IMG/VR virus record: IMGVR_UViG_3300000367_000002
Coordinates: 1 to 47,240 of that record
Reading direction: 5' to 3' (one strand)
Origin: a virus
Length of the DNA stretch: 47,240 bases
The position numbers were made by a program, and so were the translations under genes. Positions 37,930-45,120 of the stretch are shown here, one piece after another. Below the pieces are notes generated by a model. It had not been told where the DNA came from. It searched no databases and saw nothing but the letters and a program-made list of their open reading frames with translations. Position 1 is the first letter of the stretch. Each line of letters starts with the position of its first letter.

Positions 37930-38657
37930 TCCCTCCCAGCCTCTCTGATCCGCTTTTCCGGTTCGATGAGGAGAAGCACCTTTATTGGTACGGCAACAGG
38001 CCGCTCCAAAGTGCCACCAATCTGCTGAAGAAGTATGCCCCGAAGTTTGATTCTGAGACAATCTCCCGGAAGAAAGCCTCTGAGCGTGGTGTGCCGGTGG
38101 AGGTGGTTCTGGAGGAGTGGAAAAAGGCCAAGGAGGATGGGGCGAGGCTGGGAACAGAGGTTCACAATGCGATTGAAACTTGGTTCCGGGGAGGAGTTGT
38201 CCAAGGGTTGTCCGTGGAGGCTGAAAAGCGCTTTTCGCTGTTCCGGAGGCTCATGGCCACGCGGCTGAATGGGTCAAAGCTTCTGGCCACCGAGCTGAAG
38301 CTGTTCTCCCTGAAGTATGGGTTGGCCGGAACGTGTGATGTGCTGCTACAGCTGAAGGATGGGAAGGTGATGATGGGCGACTGGAAAACCAACAAGCGCT
38401 TCGATACTGGTGATAAGGGCTGGGATCTGTTGAAGCCTCCCTTCGATCACCTAAAAGCCAATGAGCTAAACACCTACGGCATTCAGGTTGCCCTTTACAG
38501 GATCATGTTGGAGGAGCATGGGCTGGAGGTGTACGGCTCCTTTATCGCCCATCTCGGCCCCAACTCGCGGGAGCCAGACGTGTACTTTCCTCGGGACCTT
38601 AGAAGGCTCATGTTGACCCAATTGAAAGATGCGAAATCCCGTGGACGGCGACCTTGA
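37926..38657 (+). CDS. RecB/Cas4-like PD-(D/E)XK exonuclease
   Basis: A 243-residue protein with GTG start at 37926. The PD-(D/E)XK nuclease core is visible: ATELKLF (Glu), YGLAGTCDVLLQL (Asp), VMMGDWKTNK (D-x-K), and GIQVALYR (Gln-x3-Tyr motif of RecB-type nucleases). Helical segments at the N-terminus (LGTEVHNAIETWF) fit the same family. It may process DNA ends in recombination with the UvrD-like helicase nearby, similar to an AddB/RecB-type pair. No Fe-S Cys set is seen. Confidence 0.85.
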   Translation: MIPPSLSDPLFRFDEEKHLYWYGNRPLQSATNLLKKYAPKFDSETISRKKASERGVPVEVVLEEWKKAKEDGARLGTEVHNAIETWFRGGVVQGLSVEAEKRFSLFRRLMATRLNGSKLLATELKLFSLKYGLAGTCDVLLQLKDGKVMMGDWKTNKRFDTGDKGWDLLKPPFDHLKANELNTYGIQVALYRIMLEEHGLEVYGSFIAHLGPNSREPDVYFPRDLRRLMLTQLKDAKSRGRRP

Positions 38658-38799
38658 GAAATCCTGCAAGAGGATGATCTTGGCCATACAGGACAGTGAA
38701 AACTACGATTCCCGGAACGACATCAGGATGGAGGTTTATCGGCTCCGGGCGAAGATTGGTGAATGGCTTTCAAAGGAGTTTCCCAATGGGATTCTATAA
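38629..38799 (+). CDS. Small protein of unknown function
   Basis: A 56-residue helical protein (KSCKRMILAIQDSENYDSRN, then MEVYRLRAKIGEWLSKEF) beginning inside the nuclease gene at ATG 38629 and ending inside the next small gene at TAA 38797-38799. The evidence for it is the amphipathic helix and the double overlap. Nothing is known of its role. Confidence 0.5.
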   Translation: MRNPVDGDLEKSCKRMILAIQDSENYDSRNDIRMEVYRLRAKIGEWLSKEFPNGIL

Positions 38800-38968
38800 A
38801 GTTGAGTTGCGGACCTATTGTGAAAATTGTGGAAAGCAGCCGCGGAAGCTGTACGAGATAAAGACAAGTGGCTCCTCGCCCAGCTGGGGTCGATTTTGCG
38901 GTCCGTGTGCTGATAAGCGCATCCGACAACTTTCCGCCACTCATGGGTCGAACAACCCATATGAATAA
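38786..38968 (+). CDS. Zinc-ribbon microprotein
   Basis: A 60-residue protein with two CxxC knuckles: TYCENCGKQPRKLYEI and RFCGPCADKRIRQL. They should bind one zinc ion as in rubredoxin-like ribbons. The ATG at 38786 follows AAAGGAG. It overlaps the UvrD-like helicase gene by 8 bases. Such ribbons may bind nucleic acid or the host RNA polymerase; the target is unknown. Confidence 0.65.
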   Translation: MGFYKVELRTYCENCGKQPRKLYEIKTSGSSPSWGRFCGPCADKRIRQLSATHGSNNPYE

Positions 38969-40433
38969 CCTCCGGTTGATCCTGGGTGGGCCGGGTTGTG
39001 GAAAGACCACTCGGCTACTGGAGATTGTGGAAGCGGAGTTGCAGAGTGGGGTTCGACCCAGTGAAATTGCCTTCTGTACCTTCACCAAAGCAGCGGCCAA
39101 GGAAGCCCAGCAGCGTGCTGCGGAGAAATTTGGGCTGGACGCGGATGAGGACCTTCCATGGTTCCGGACCATTCATAGCCTGTCCTATAAAGCGCTTGGG
39201 GTGTCTCGGGATGAGGTGATGGGGTGGAGGGACTGGAAGGAGTTTGCTGGCCTTCTCGGTTGTGATATCACTGGGCACTATTCTATGGACACCTTGATCC
39301 CCTCCGGGACAAAGGGGGATCGTATGTTGAGGGTGGCTGATTATGCCGCCACCACCATGATCTCGCTGGAGGAAGCTTGGCACGAGTTGGGCGAAAATGT
39401 GGATTGGAGGGAATTGGTGTATTTCGATGAATCCTTCACCCGCTACAAATCGGAGTCATCGAAGATTGATTTCACAGACATGCTGATCCACTACCTCAAT
39501 AACGGTGAGCCGCTGAACCTAAAGGTGGGGATCGTTGACGAGGCCCAGGACCTCACCGCCTCCCAATGGGCAGCCATTCGTCGTGCCTTCGCCCACTGTG
39601 AACGGGTGTACGTGGGCGGGGACGATGATCAGGCAATCTACCGATGGGCCGGGGCAGACGTGGAACAGTTTCTCCGGTTGTCCCGAAATCCGGAGGTGCT
39701 GCCCGTATCACACCGGCTCCCGAAATCTGTCTTCAACCTGGCCAATGAGGTGTCCTCTCGGATAACTCACCGCTACACCAAGAATTTTCTGTCCACTGGG
39801 AGGAAGGGTGTGGTGGAGAGGCACATGGAGCCGGAATTTGTTGACCTCTCCTCGGGCAAGTGGTTGCTTCTGGCTCGGAACCAGTACATGCTGGATCGGC
39901 TGATAAAGATGGCTCGGGACCAAGGGGTCAATTATCAAACCCGCCAACAAGGCATTGCTGCTGATCCGAAGCATGTGGAGGCAATGCTGTTATGGGAGAA
40001 GCTACGCGCAGGGAAGAAGGAGGATATGAGCGCTGATGAGGTCCGGATCATTCTCCCAACACTCGGAAGGCGCATCCCACAGCTGAGGGAGCTTCGCCGC
40101 TACACCCCAGCGGACCTGAAGCTGAAGCTGAAGAAGGCTTGGCACGATGCCCTAGTGGGAATCTCTGCGGAGGATCGTGATTTCTACGTGAGCTGCCTTC
40201 GGAGGGGAGAGAAGCTGACTCAGCCGCCTCGCGTACGGATTGAAACGATTCATGGCGTGAAAGGGGCCGAGCAGGACAACATCCTAATAATGACGGACCT
40301 TTCCACCCGCACCTATGATGGATTTCAGATGAGCCCAGATCATGAGCATCGGGTGTTCTACGTTGGTGTGACGCGAGCCAAGAGCAGCTTGCATATCATT
40401 GCTCCTCAAAGTGATAGGTTCTATCCCATCTAG
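38961..40433 (+). CDS. UvrD/Rep-like SF1A helicase
   Basis: A 490-residue superfamily 1A helicase. Motifs: LILGGPGCGKTTRLL (I), IAFCTFTKAAAKEA (Ia), GIVDEAQDLTASQWA (II), RVYVGGDDDQAIYRWAGAD (III), VLPVSHRLPKS (IV), IETIHGVKGAEQDNIL (V), and VFYVGVTRAKSSL (VI). It is shorter than cellular UvrD (about 700) and lacks most of the 2B domain. The start is ATG 38961; ATG 38943 is possible. It may work with the RecB-like nuclease 300 bases upstream in recombination-dependent replication. Confidence 0.93.
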   Translation: MNNLRLILGGPGCGKTTRLLEIVEAELQSGVRPSEIAFCTFTKAAAKEAQQRAAEKFGLDADEDLPWFRTIHSLSYKALGVSRDEVMGWRDWKEFAGLLGCDITGHYSMDTLIPSGTKGDRMLRVADYAATTMISLEEAWHELGENVDWRELVYFDESFTRYKSESSKIDFTDMLIHYLNNGEPLNLKVGIVDEAQDLTASQWAAIRRAFAHCERVYVGGDDDQAIYRWAGADVEQFLRLSRNPEVLPVSHRLPKSVFNLANEVSSRITHRYTKNFLSTGRKGVVERHMEPEFVDLSSGKWLLLARNQYMLDRLIKMARDQGVNYQTRQQGIAADPKHVEAMLLWEKLRAGKKEDMSADEVRIILPTLGRRIPQLRELRRYTPADLKLKLKKAWHDALVGISAEDRDFYVSCLRRGEKLTQPPRVRIETIHGVKGAEQDNILIMTDLSTRTYDGFQMSPDHEHRVFYVGVTRAKSSLHIIAPQSDRFYPI

Positions 40434-40539
40434 AATCACCTCTAGCGTGTGATTGGTTCCGGATGGGTAAGTGGACACCTGTGACCCCAATCATGATAAT
40501 GGACATTTTACCACACTTTTTTGATTGTCAGTGAAGGGG

Positions 40540-40568
40540 TTGCTTCCCTCTCCGGGACCAGCTATCCT
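40540..40568 (+). promoter_or_regulatory. Candidate sigma70-type promoter (TTGCTT-N17-TATCCT)
   Basis: In the 181-base gap after the UvrD-like gene, TTGCTT (40540-40545) and TATCCT (40563-40568) are 17 bases apart. It would drive the Lys/Ala-rich protein gene starting at 40615. The gap also has a small 6-bp stem AATCAC/GTGATT near 40434-40456 and a T6 run near 40517. No gene was seen in the gap. Confidence 0.35.
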
Positions 40569-40597
40569 TCTTTCCCGAGCGGGTAGGCAACGAAGGA

Positions 40598-40617
40598 GAA
40601 ATGGAGAATTGGCGATG
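40598..40617 (+). promoter_or_regulatory. Repeated translation-start element GAAATGGAGAATTGGCGATG
   Basis: The fourth copy of the GAATTGGAGAATTG-type start signal, with two differences, ending in ATG 40615. A weaker relative (AAGGAAGAATTGAGATG) precedes the ThyX gene at 43805. Confidence 0.65.
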
Positions 40618-41457
40618 AAGAAGAATCAGAAAACTCGGCAGCAAAATTCCGCTGCCACCATCGGGCCCAATGAGGCCCTCACCACCACTGCCAAGGAGCA
40701 GAACATGTTCGTCATCACCCAGAACGGCGATGTCATCGGAGCCACTGAGGACACGGCCAAGGAGATTTCCGGGGAGCACCCGGACAGCTTCATCGTTTCC
40801 TCGGAAGCGGACCTGGAGGAGGTGCCCACGCCGGTGCTCCTCTCCGTGTACAACCAGGCTAACCCAGAGGGCAAGATCAAGAAGTTTGCTGATCGTGAGA
40901 CAGCAGTGAAGAAGGCTTTCGAGGCCATTTCCGGTGAGGGGGCCTCGGAGGAGGAGGCAGAGGTGAAGGCTGATCCGAAGCCGAAGAAGGCCAAGAAGGA
41001 GCCGAAGCCGAAGAAGGAGCGTTCCACCAACTCTCTTATCGGCAAGCGCATTATTCCCACGGCGCTGGGCCTGGAATCGCGCCGCCAGGGTGAGTCGCGC
41101 CGCACCCGGAGCTTCGGCATCATCGAGAGCAACCCTGGGCTAACGTATGAGCAGTACATTGCCAAGGGTGGTCACCCGCAGGATCTTTCGATTCTGGTGA
41201 CCCGTCGCCGTCACGCCACGCTCGTGGGGATGGACGAGAAGCTTCCTGAGGAGCCACCCCAGGTGGATGACCCCAAGGGAATCGCCCAGCGAGCGGCGGT
41301 GCGTGTGGCTGAGGCTGAGAAGCGCGCAGCTGAGAAGGCAGCTGAGAAGAAGGCCAAAGCTGTGGCGGCTGAGGCTGCTGCGAAGGCCGAGGCTGCTGTG
41401 AAGGCCGAGGCTGAGGAGGAGCCCAAGGGGAAGGGCAAGGGCAAGAAGAAGGGCTGA
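40615..41457 (+). CDS. Lys/Ala-rich protein, likely DNA-binding
   Basis: A 280-residue protein with a modular make-up. Residues 65-105 hold a small domain (EVPTPVLLSVYNQANPEGKI, then KKFADRETAVKKAFEAISGE) like a segment found in short proteobacterial proteins linked to winged-helix regulators. Then comes a Lys/Pro/Glu linker (PKPKKAKKEPKPKKERSTNS), a second small domain (ALGLESRRQGESRRTRSFGI and LTYEQYIAKGGHPQDL), and a histone-H1-like tail (EKKAKAVAAEAAAKAEAAVK ... KGKGKGKKKG). It is likely an abundant nucleoid-like or regulatory protein: it has its own candidate promoter and terminator. Confidence 0.65.
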   Translation: MKKNQKTRQQNSAATIGPNEALTTTAKEQNMFVITQNGDVIGATEDTAKEISGEHPDSFIVSSEADLEEVPTPVLLSVYNQANPEGKIKKFADRETAVKKAFEAISGEGASEEEAEVKADPKPKKAKKEPKPKKERSTNSLIGKRIIPTALGLESRRQGESRRTRSFGIIESNPGLTYEQYIAKGGHPQDLSILVTRRRHATLVGMDEKLPEEPPQVDDPKGIAQRAAVRVAEAEKRAAEKAAEKKAKAVAAEAAAKAEAAVKAEAEEEPKGKGKGKKKG

Positions 41458-41468
41458 TCCTGCGCCGT

Positions 41469-41500
41469 CCCACCACTCCTCCGGGGGTGGTGGGCTTTTC
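41469..41500 (+). terminator. Intrinsic (rho-independent) terminator
   Basis: CCCACCAC (41469-41476) and GTGGTGGG (41487-41494) form a strong 8-bp stem with a 10-base loop, followed by CTTTTC. It lies 12 bases after the Lys/Ala-rich gene. This is the best classical terminator in the window and marks the end of that transcription unit. Confidence 0.8.
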
Positions 41501-41525
41501 TCCCTGCTTCAAGGAAGGGTCCAGA

Positions 41526-41753
41526 ATGAAAAGAGTTTCCGGAGTGACTTGTCCCTGCTGCAAACTACCCACTGTTTCAGGGATCTTGGGCCCTGGAGAG
41601 AGGGCATCCCTTAGCTCCCCTGAGTATGGTGGCGGAGTGGACAGCTTCGATACCGTTTGTGCCTGCATCGAGTATCTTGAGCAGGTGCCCCGCCTCTTGG
41701 ATAAATACACGGAAGTCTTGAAAGAAAATATTATGGTGGAGCCGCCATGTTGA
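41526..41753 (+). CDS. Small Cys-containing protein of unknown function
   Basis: A 75-residue protein starting at ATG 41526 after AAGGAAGGG. The N-terminus has a TCPCCKLPT knuckle and there is a later VCACIEYLEQVPRLLDKYTE helix, so a zinc site is possible. It overlaps the FAD oxidoreductase gene by 7 bases and may belong to that operon. Confidence 0.6.
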   Translation: MKRVSGVTCPCCKLPTVSGILGPGERASLSSPEYGGGVDSFDTVCACIEYLEQVPRLLDKYTEVLKENIMVEPPC

Positions 41754-42679
41754 GAATCTATGGGGCGGGCATGGCAGGCCTGTTAGCGGCCAATATGCTG
41801 AGAAGGTTCAATCCGGTGATCTACGAAGCCCAGCCGTCGCTTCCCGACAATCACGGCGCACTTCTCCGGTTCCGGAGTGAAGCGGTGTCTCAGGCCACTG
41901 GCCAGCCGTTCAAGAAGGTGCGGGTGGCGAAAGCTGTGATGGTGGGCGGTGAACTCCGAGCCCATTCCACTCTCAAACTCAACAATTCCTACTCTCGGAA
42001 GGTTACAGGAGAGGTCATGGATCGGAGCGTTCTAAACCTCGCTCCGGTGGACCGTTATGTGGCCCCGGATAATTTCCTCAGCACGATGGCCAACGGGTTG
42101 GACATACGGTATGGGGAGCCGCTGATCGCTGGGGAGATCAAGGATTTGCAGGAGCATGTAATCTCTACTATCCCAATGCCGTCACTTATGGATATGGTGG
42201 GCTGGAAGGATATGCCCGAGTTCAAGTGGCGCTCCATCCGCACCAACAAAGCGGACATAACCGATCCTCCCACCAACGTAAACCAGACCATCTACTATCC
42301 TGAGAGCTTCTGGTCCCAGTATCGTGCTTCCATAACGGGAAATCACTTGATGGTGGAATCCTCGGTTGATGCAGAAGCGCTAGATTCCCTTGACCTGAAC
42401 AATATCCTGCACTACCACTTTGGGATAATGGATGGGAAGTTGTCCGAGCACACCCGGAAGATCCAGAAGCATGGGAAGCTGGTGCCGATTGACGAGAGGC
42501 TGAGGAGGAGATTTATCATCGAGATGTCCAACCGATATGGGATTTTCTCGGTGGGACGGTTCGCCACCTGGAGGCAAATCCTCCTCGATGATCTTGTCCA
42601 GGATATCAACCTTATCTCCGGTTGGCTCAGTGACGTCTATGGGTATGATCGGAATCTTCACTATGGGAGGGAAGGATGA
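41747..42679 (+). CDS. FAD-dependent oxidoreductase (amine-oxidase/UGM-like fold)
   Basis: A 310-residue flavoprotein. The N-terminus is a Rossmann FAD-binding site: IYGAGMAGLLAANML (G6-x-G8-x2-G11) with acidic E27 at the end of strand 2 (VIYEA). Near the C-terminus IFSVGRFATWRQILLDDLVQ resembles the FAD-contact strand-helix of UDP-galactopyranose mutase and amine-oxidase type enzymes. The sequence is shorter than those families (about 370-450). The substrate is unknown. It opens a tightly linked group with a glycosidase-like protein, ThyX, HAD phosphatase, SDR and a DUF1599-VOC fusion. Both neighbours overlap it by 4-7 bases. Confidence 0.78.
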   Translation: MLRIYGAGMAGLLAANMLRRFNPVIYEAQPSLPDNHGALLRFRSEAVSQATGQPFKKVRVAKAVMVGGELRAHSTLKLNNSYSRKVTGEVMDRSVLNLAPVDRYVAPDNFLSTMANGLDIRYGEPLIAGEIKDLQEHVISTIPMPSLMDMVGWKDMPEFKWRSIRTNKADITDPPTNVNQTIYYPESFWSQYRASITGNHLMVESSVDAEALDSLDLNNILHYHFGIMDGKLSEHTRKIQKHGKLVPIDERLRRRFIIEMSNRYGIFSVGRFATWRQILLDDLVQDINLISGWLSDVYGYDRNLHYGREG

Positions 42680-43803
42680 CTGAGAAGGAAGCCATTGCGA
42701 GGGAGCTTGAATCCCTGGCCAAGCGAGTCAGAGCGCTCCCCGGTGGAGTGGAGGTGACTCCTCCTCCCTCCTCCCTCCTCCCGGATGGGCTGTATCGGAG
42801 GGCTGATGGGGTGGAGCATTACCTTGTGGTGGGAGGGAAGCGCTACCACATCAAGGACATGGCCGATTTCCACCGTCTTGACTTGAGGTGGGAAGATGTG
42901 AAGGTGGTGTCTTGGGAACAGCTGGGCCCACTCCCGGTGCTTGATGAGTATGATCCCCCTGTTGAAGAGCGCCACAAAACCATCATCGGCATCAATGTCC
43001 AAACCTCCTCCGGCCGCCAAGCGCTCCCCTATGTGCGGGACCTGGGGATAAAGGATGTGAGAACGTCCGTCCACTACCTCAATACTCGGGAGGATCTGGA
43101 TTGGATTCACAAGTATCGTGAAGAGGGAATCAACATCCTTCCCATCATAGCTCCTCACCCAGAAAACGGGGATTTCCGGGAGCGGCTGAATTGGCTCTTT
43201 CAAAATTTCGGCTTCTTCTCGGAGGTTCAGCTGGGCAACGAGCACGACAACGAGCACACCGCTCATCCTGAAGGAGGAAGGGTGTGGGGGACGTTGACGA
43301 GGCGTGGGGCTGAAGTGGCTCGGGACCACGGATCGAAGGTAGTTGCCCATGGCCTCGGCTGGACCCAGGTGGGCGTTCACGACTATCTCCGAGCCTTTAT
43401 AGAGACAGTGGGCGATAGCGTGGATGCTATGGCTCTTCACTCCTATGGAAGCAACCCTACATGGGAGCCGATGGGGCGTGCCCGATTCTTCCAGGAGTAT
43501 GGGTGGAATGGGCCGGTTCAGGCCACAGAGGTGGGGCTGAGAGGGCCGGACAGCCGGGCATTCCTGACCGGCCATTATGGCCGGCTTCCAACTGAGGAGG
43601 AAAGCTTTCGCTATCAAGCGGAAACCTTCCACGACATTCTTACCACTCCGGACCTGGACCTTTATAGCGTTGCCTACCTGTTCCAGCTCACCCCTGACCA
43701 GAAGGAGGCACGTCTCCACGGGACCCATCATTACTGTTCAATCTTGAACGAAGATTGGACGCCTCGGCCAGCCTACAAGGTTGTGAAAGAAAGGAAGAAT
43801 TGA
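42676..43803 (+). CDS. TIM-barrel glycoside hydrolase-like protein (clan GH-A type)
   Basis: A 375-residue protein. Residues 35-90 form a small domain (DGVEHYLVVGGKRYHIKDMA). From about residue 100 it has the order of a (β/α)8 clan GH-A enzyme: KTIIGINVQTSSGRQALPYV (β1), VQLGNEHDNE with the N-E acid/base pair (β4), AMALHSYG (β6), QATEVGLRG with the likely nucleophile Glu (β7), and YSVAYLFQL (β8). GH-A enzymes hydrolyse β-linked sugars. There is no signal peptide and it is embedded among nucleotide-metabolism genes, which is odd for a cell-surface depolymerase. The exact family and substrate are unknown. Confidence 0.75.
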   Translation: MTEKEAIARELESLAKRVRALPGGVEVTPPPSSLLPDGLYRRADGVEHYLVVGGKRYHIKDMADFHRLDLRWEDVKVVSWEQLGPLPVLDEYDPPVEERHKTIIGINVQTSSGRQALPYVRDLGIKDVRTSVHYLNTREDLDWIHKYREEGINILPIIAPHPENGDFRERLNWLFQNFGFFSEVQLGNEHDNEHTAHPEGGRVWGTLTRRGAEVARDHGSKVVAHGLGWTQVGVHDYLRAFIETVGDSVDAMALHSYGSNPTWEPMGRARFFQEYGWNGPVQATEVGLRGPDSRAFLTGHYGRLPTEEESFRYQAETFHDILTTPDLDLYSVAYLFQLTPDQKEARLHGTHHYCSILNEDWTPRPAYKVVKERKN

Positions 43804-43804
43804 G

Positions 43805-44683
43805 ATGAAAGTCACACTACTCAACTACACGCCGGAAGCGCTTGAGCTTCTCCTCTTCACGAAGCAGACGCGCCTGTCCATGAGCCCAGGATTGATGGAT
43901 GAAATCCGGGATTGGCCAGCGGAGCGGAAGCAGAAGGAGCTTGACTACATGCGCGGAACGATCCAGTCGAGTTGGGAGTTTGTGGATTATACGTTCCTGA
44001 TCGATGGTGTGAGCCGAGCTTTCACCCACCAGCTGGTCCGCTCCCGAGCGAATAGCTACGCCCAGCAGTCTCAGCGCACCGTTGACATGTCCGGATTCGA
44101 GTATGTGGTGCCCCGCACGCTCCGGGTAAATCCGGGGGAGATTGTGGAGCGGACCAATGATGAAGGCAGAACATTTGATCCTGGCGCTCCGGGTTCTTAT
44201 GGGGAGGCAATGGACACTATTGATGATTATTATCAGGAGTTGGTCCAACTGGGCGTTCCTCCCCAGGATGCACGCGGAATCCTCCCCACCAACGTCGCCA
44301 CCAACATTGTCGTCAAAGCTTCGCTCCGGTCCATGGCTGATATGGGGAAGCTTCGCCTCTGCACCCGTACCCAAGGTGAGTACCAGGATGTGTTCCGGTT
44401 GATGAGGGACAGGGTTCTGGAAGTTCACCCATGGGCTGAGCCTTTTATCCGGGTGTACTGTGCCGCGACCGGAGTTTGCTGTTTCCCCAACTATATGGAA
44501 TGCCCCATCAAGGGACCACTCTTCAACCCAGACACTGGGCACCGTTGGGACGAGGCCCAGGAATATGCCTACAGCGGGGATGTGGCCGAAACTCCTCTCC
44601 CTCCCCGCACCCGAGAGGAGCAGCAGAAGGCTTGGGAGGAGATGAAGCCTTTTGAGGCTCGGCCCCAGGAGGCAAAGAAATGA
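43805..44683 (+). CDS. thyX: Flavin-dependent thymidylate synthase, divergent
   Basis: A 292-residue ThyX-type protein, which makes dTMP from dUMP with FAD, NADPH and methylene-tetrahydrofolate. The signature region reads RSRANSYAQQSQR (79-91), against the canonical RHRxxSxNExSxR: both Arg (79, 81), the Ser (84, 89) and the last Arg (91) are kept, but His is Ser80 and Asn is Ala86, and Glu is Gln87 (as in many Q-type ThyX). Preceding FTHQLV and following LRLCTRTQGEYQDVFRLM segments fit the fold. The C-terminus carries extra Cys (GVCCFPNYMECPI). It is longer than typical ThyX (about 220-250). The start ATG 43805 follows GGAAG. It may be a normal synthase or act on another one-carbon reaction on dUMP. 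Confidence 0.88.
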   Translation: MKVTLLNYTPEALELLLFTKQTRLSMSPGLMDEIRDWPAERKQKELDYMRGTIQSSWEFVDYTFLIDGVSRAFTHQLVRSRANSYAQQSQRTVDMSGFEYVVPRTLRVNPGEIVERTNDEGRTFDPGAPGSYGEAMDTIDDYYQELVQLGVPPQDARGILPTNVATNIVVKASLRSMADMGKLRLCTRTQGEYQDVFRLMRDRVLEVHPWAEPFIRVYCAATGVCCFPNYMECPIKGPLFNPDTGHRWDEAQEYAYSGDVAETPLPPRTREEQQKAWEEMKPFEARPQEAKK

Positions 44684-45120
44684 CGAAGTGGGCAATCTTC
44701 GACCTGGACTCAACACTCTGTGATGATCTTCACCGGCGTCCATTCGCATTGGAGAAGAAGTGGGATGAGTACCATGCCTTTCTAGGATTGGACAAGGCTC
44801 GCAGAGCGGAACAGGCCGTGGCACAGGCTTGGTATGGATCAAGCTATAACAATATGATCGCGATTGTGACTGGGCGACCGGGGAAGTACATGGATGAAAC
44901 GGTAGAATGGCTTCGGCACCACCAGATTCCTTTTGATGAGCTTTACATGCGAGCGGAAAAGGATTTTCGGCCCAACTGGGAGCATAAGAAAGAGGTGTAT
45001 GAAAACCATTTCTGGGACCGGGATGTGGTGTTCGTGATGGAGGATGATGATGAGGTTGTGGGAATGTGGCGAGAGTTGGGTTTGACTTGTTTCCAGGTTC
45101 AACCGGGAGTAAAGAAATGA
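44680..45120 (+). CDS. HAD-family phosphatase (polynucleotide 3'-phosphatase-like)
   Basis: A 146-residue HAD hydrolase. Motif I is IFDLDSTLCD (nucleophile and general acid Asp), motif II AIVTGRP (Thr), and motif III/IV region VFVMEDDDEVVGMW with Lys from HKKEVY nearby. This short form, with VTGRPGKYMDETVEWLRHHQ and FDELYMRAEKDFRPNWEHKK, resembles the 3'-phosphatase domain of T4 Pnkp and related nucleotide phosphatases. It may dephosphorylate DNA 3' ends or a nucleotide intermediate of the neighbouring enzymes. Its ATG overlaps the ThyX stop. Confidence 0.85.
   Translation: MTKWAIFDLDSTLCDDLHRRPFALEKKWDEYHAFLGLDKARRAEQAVAQAWYGSSYNNMIAIVTGRPGKYMDETVEWLRHHQIPFDELYMRAEKDFRPNWEHKKEVYENHFWDRDVVFVMEDDDEVVGMWRELGLTCFQVQPGVKK

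Noticed and set aside
42661-44842. Two − strand open frames (356 and 341 codons)
   Set aside because: Both mirror the codon pattern of the glycosidase-like and ThyX genes on the + strand; long shadow frames are expected in such sequence.
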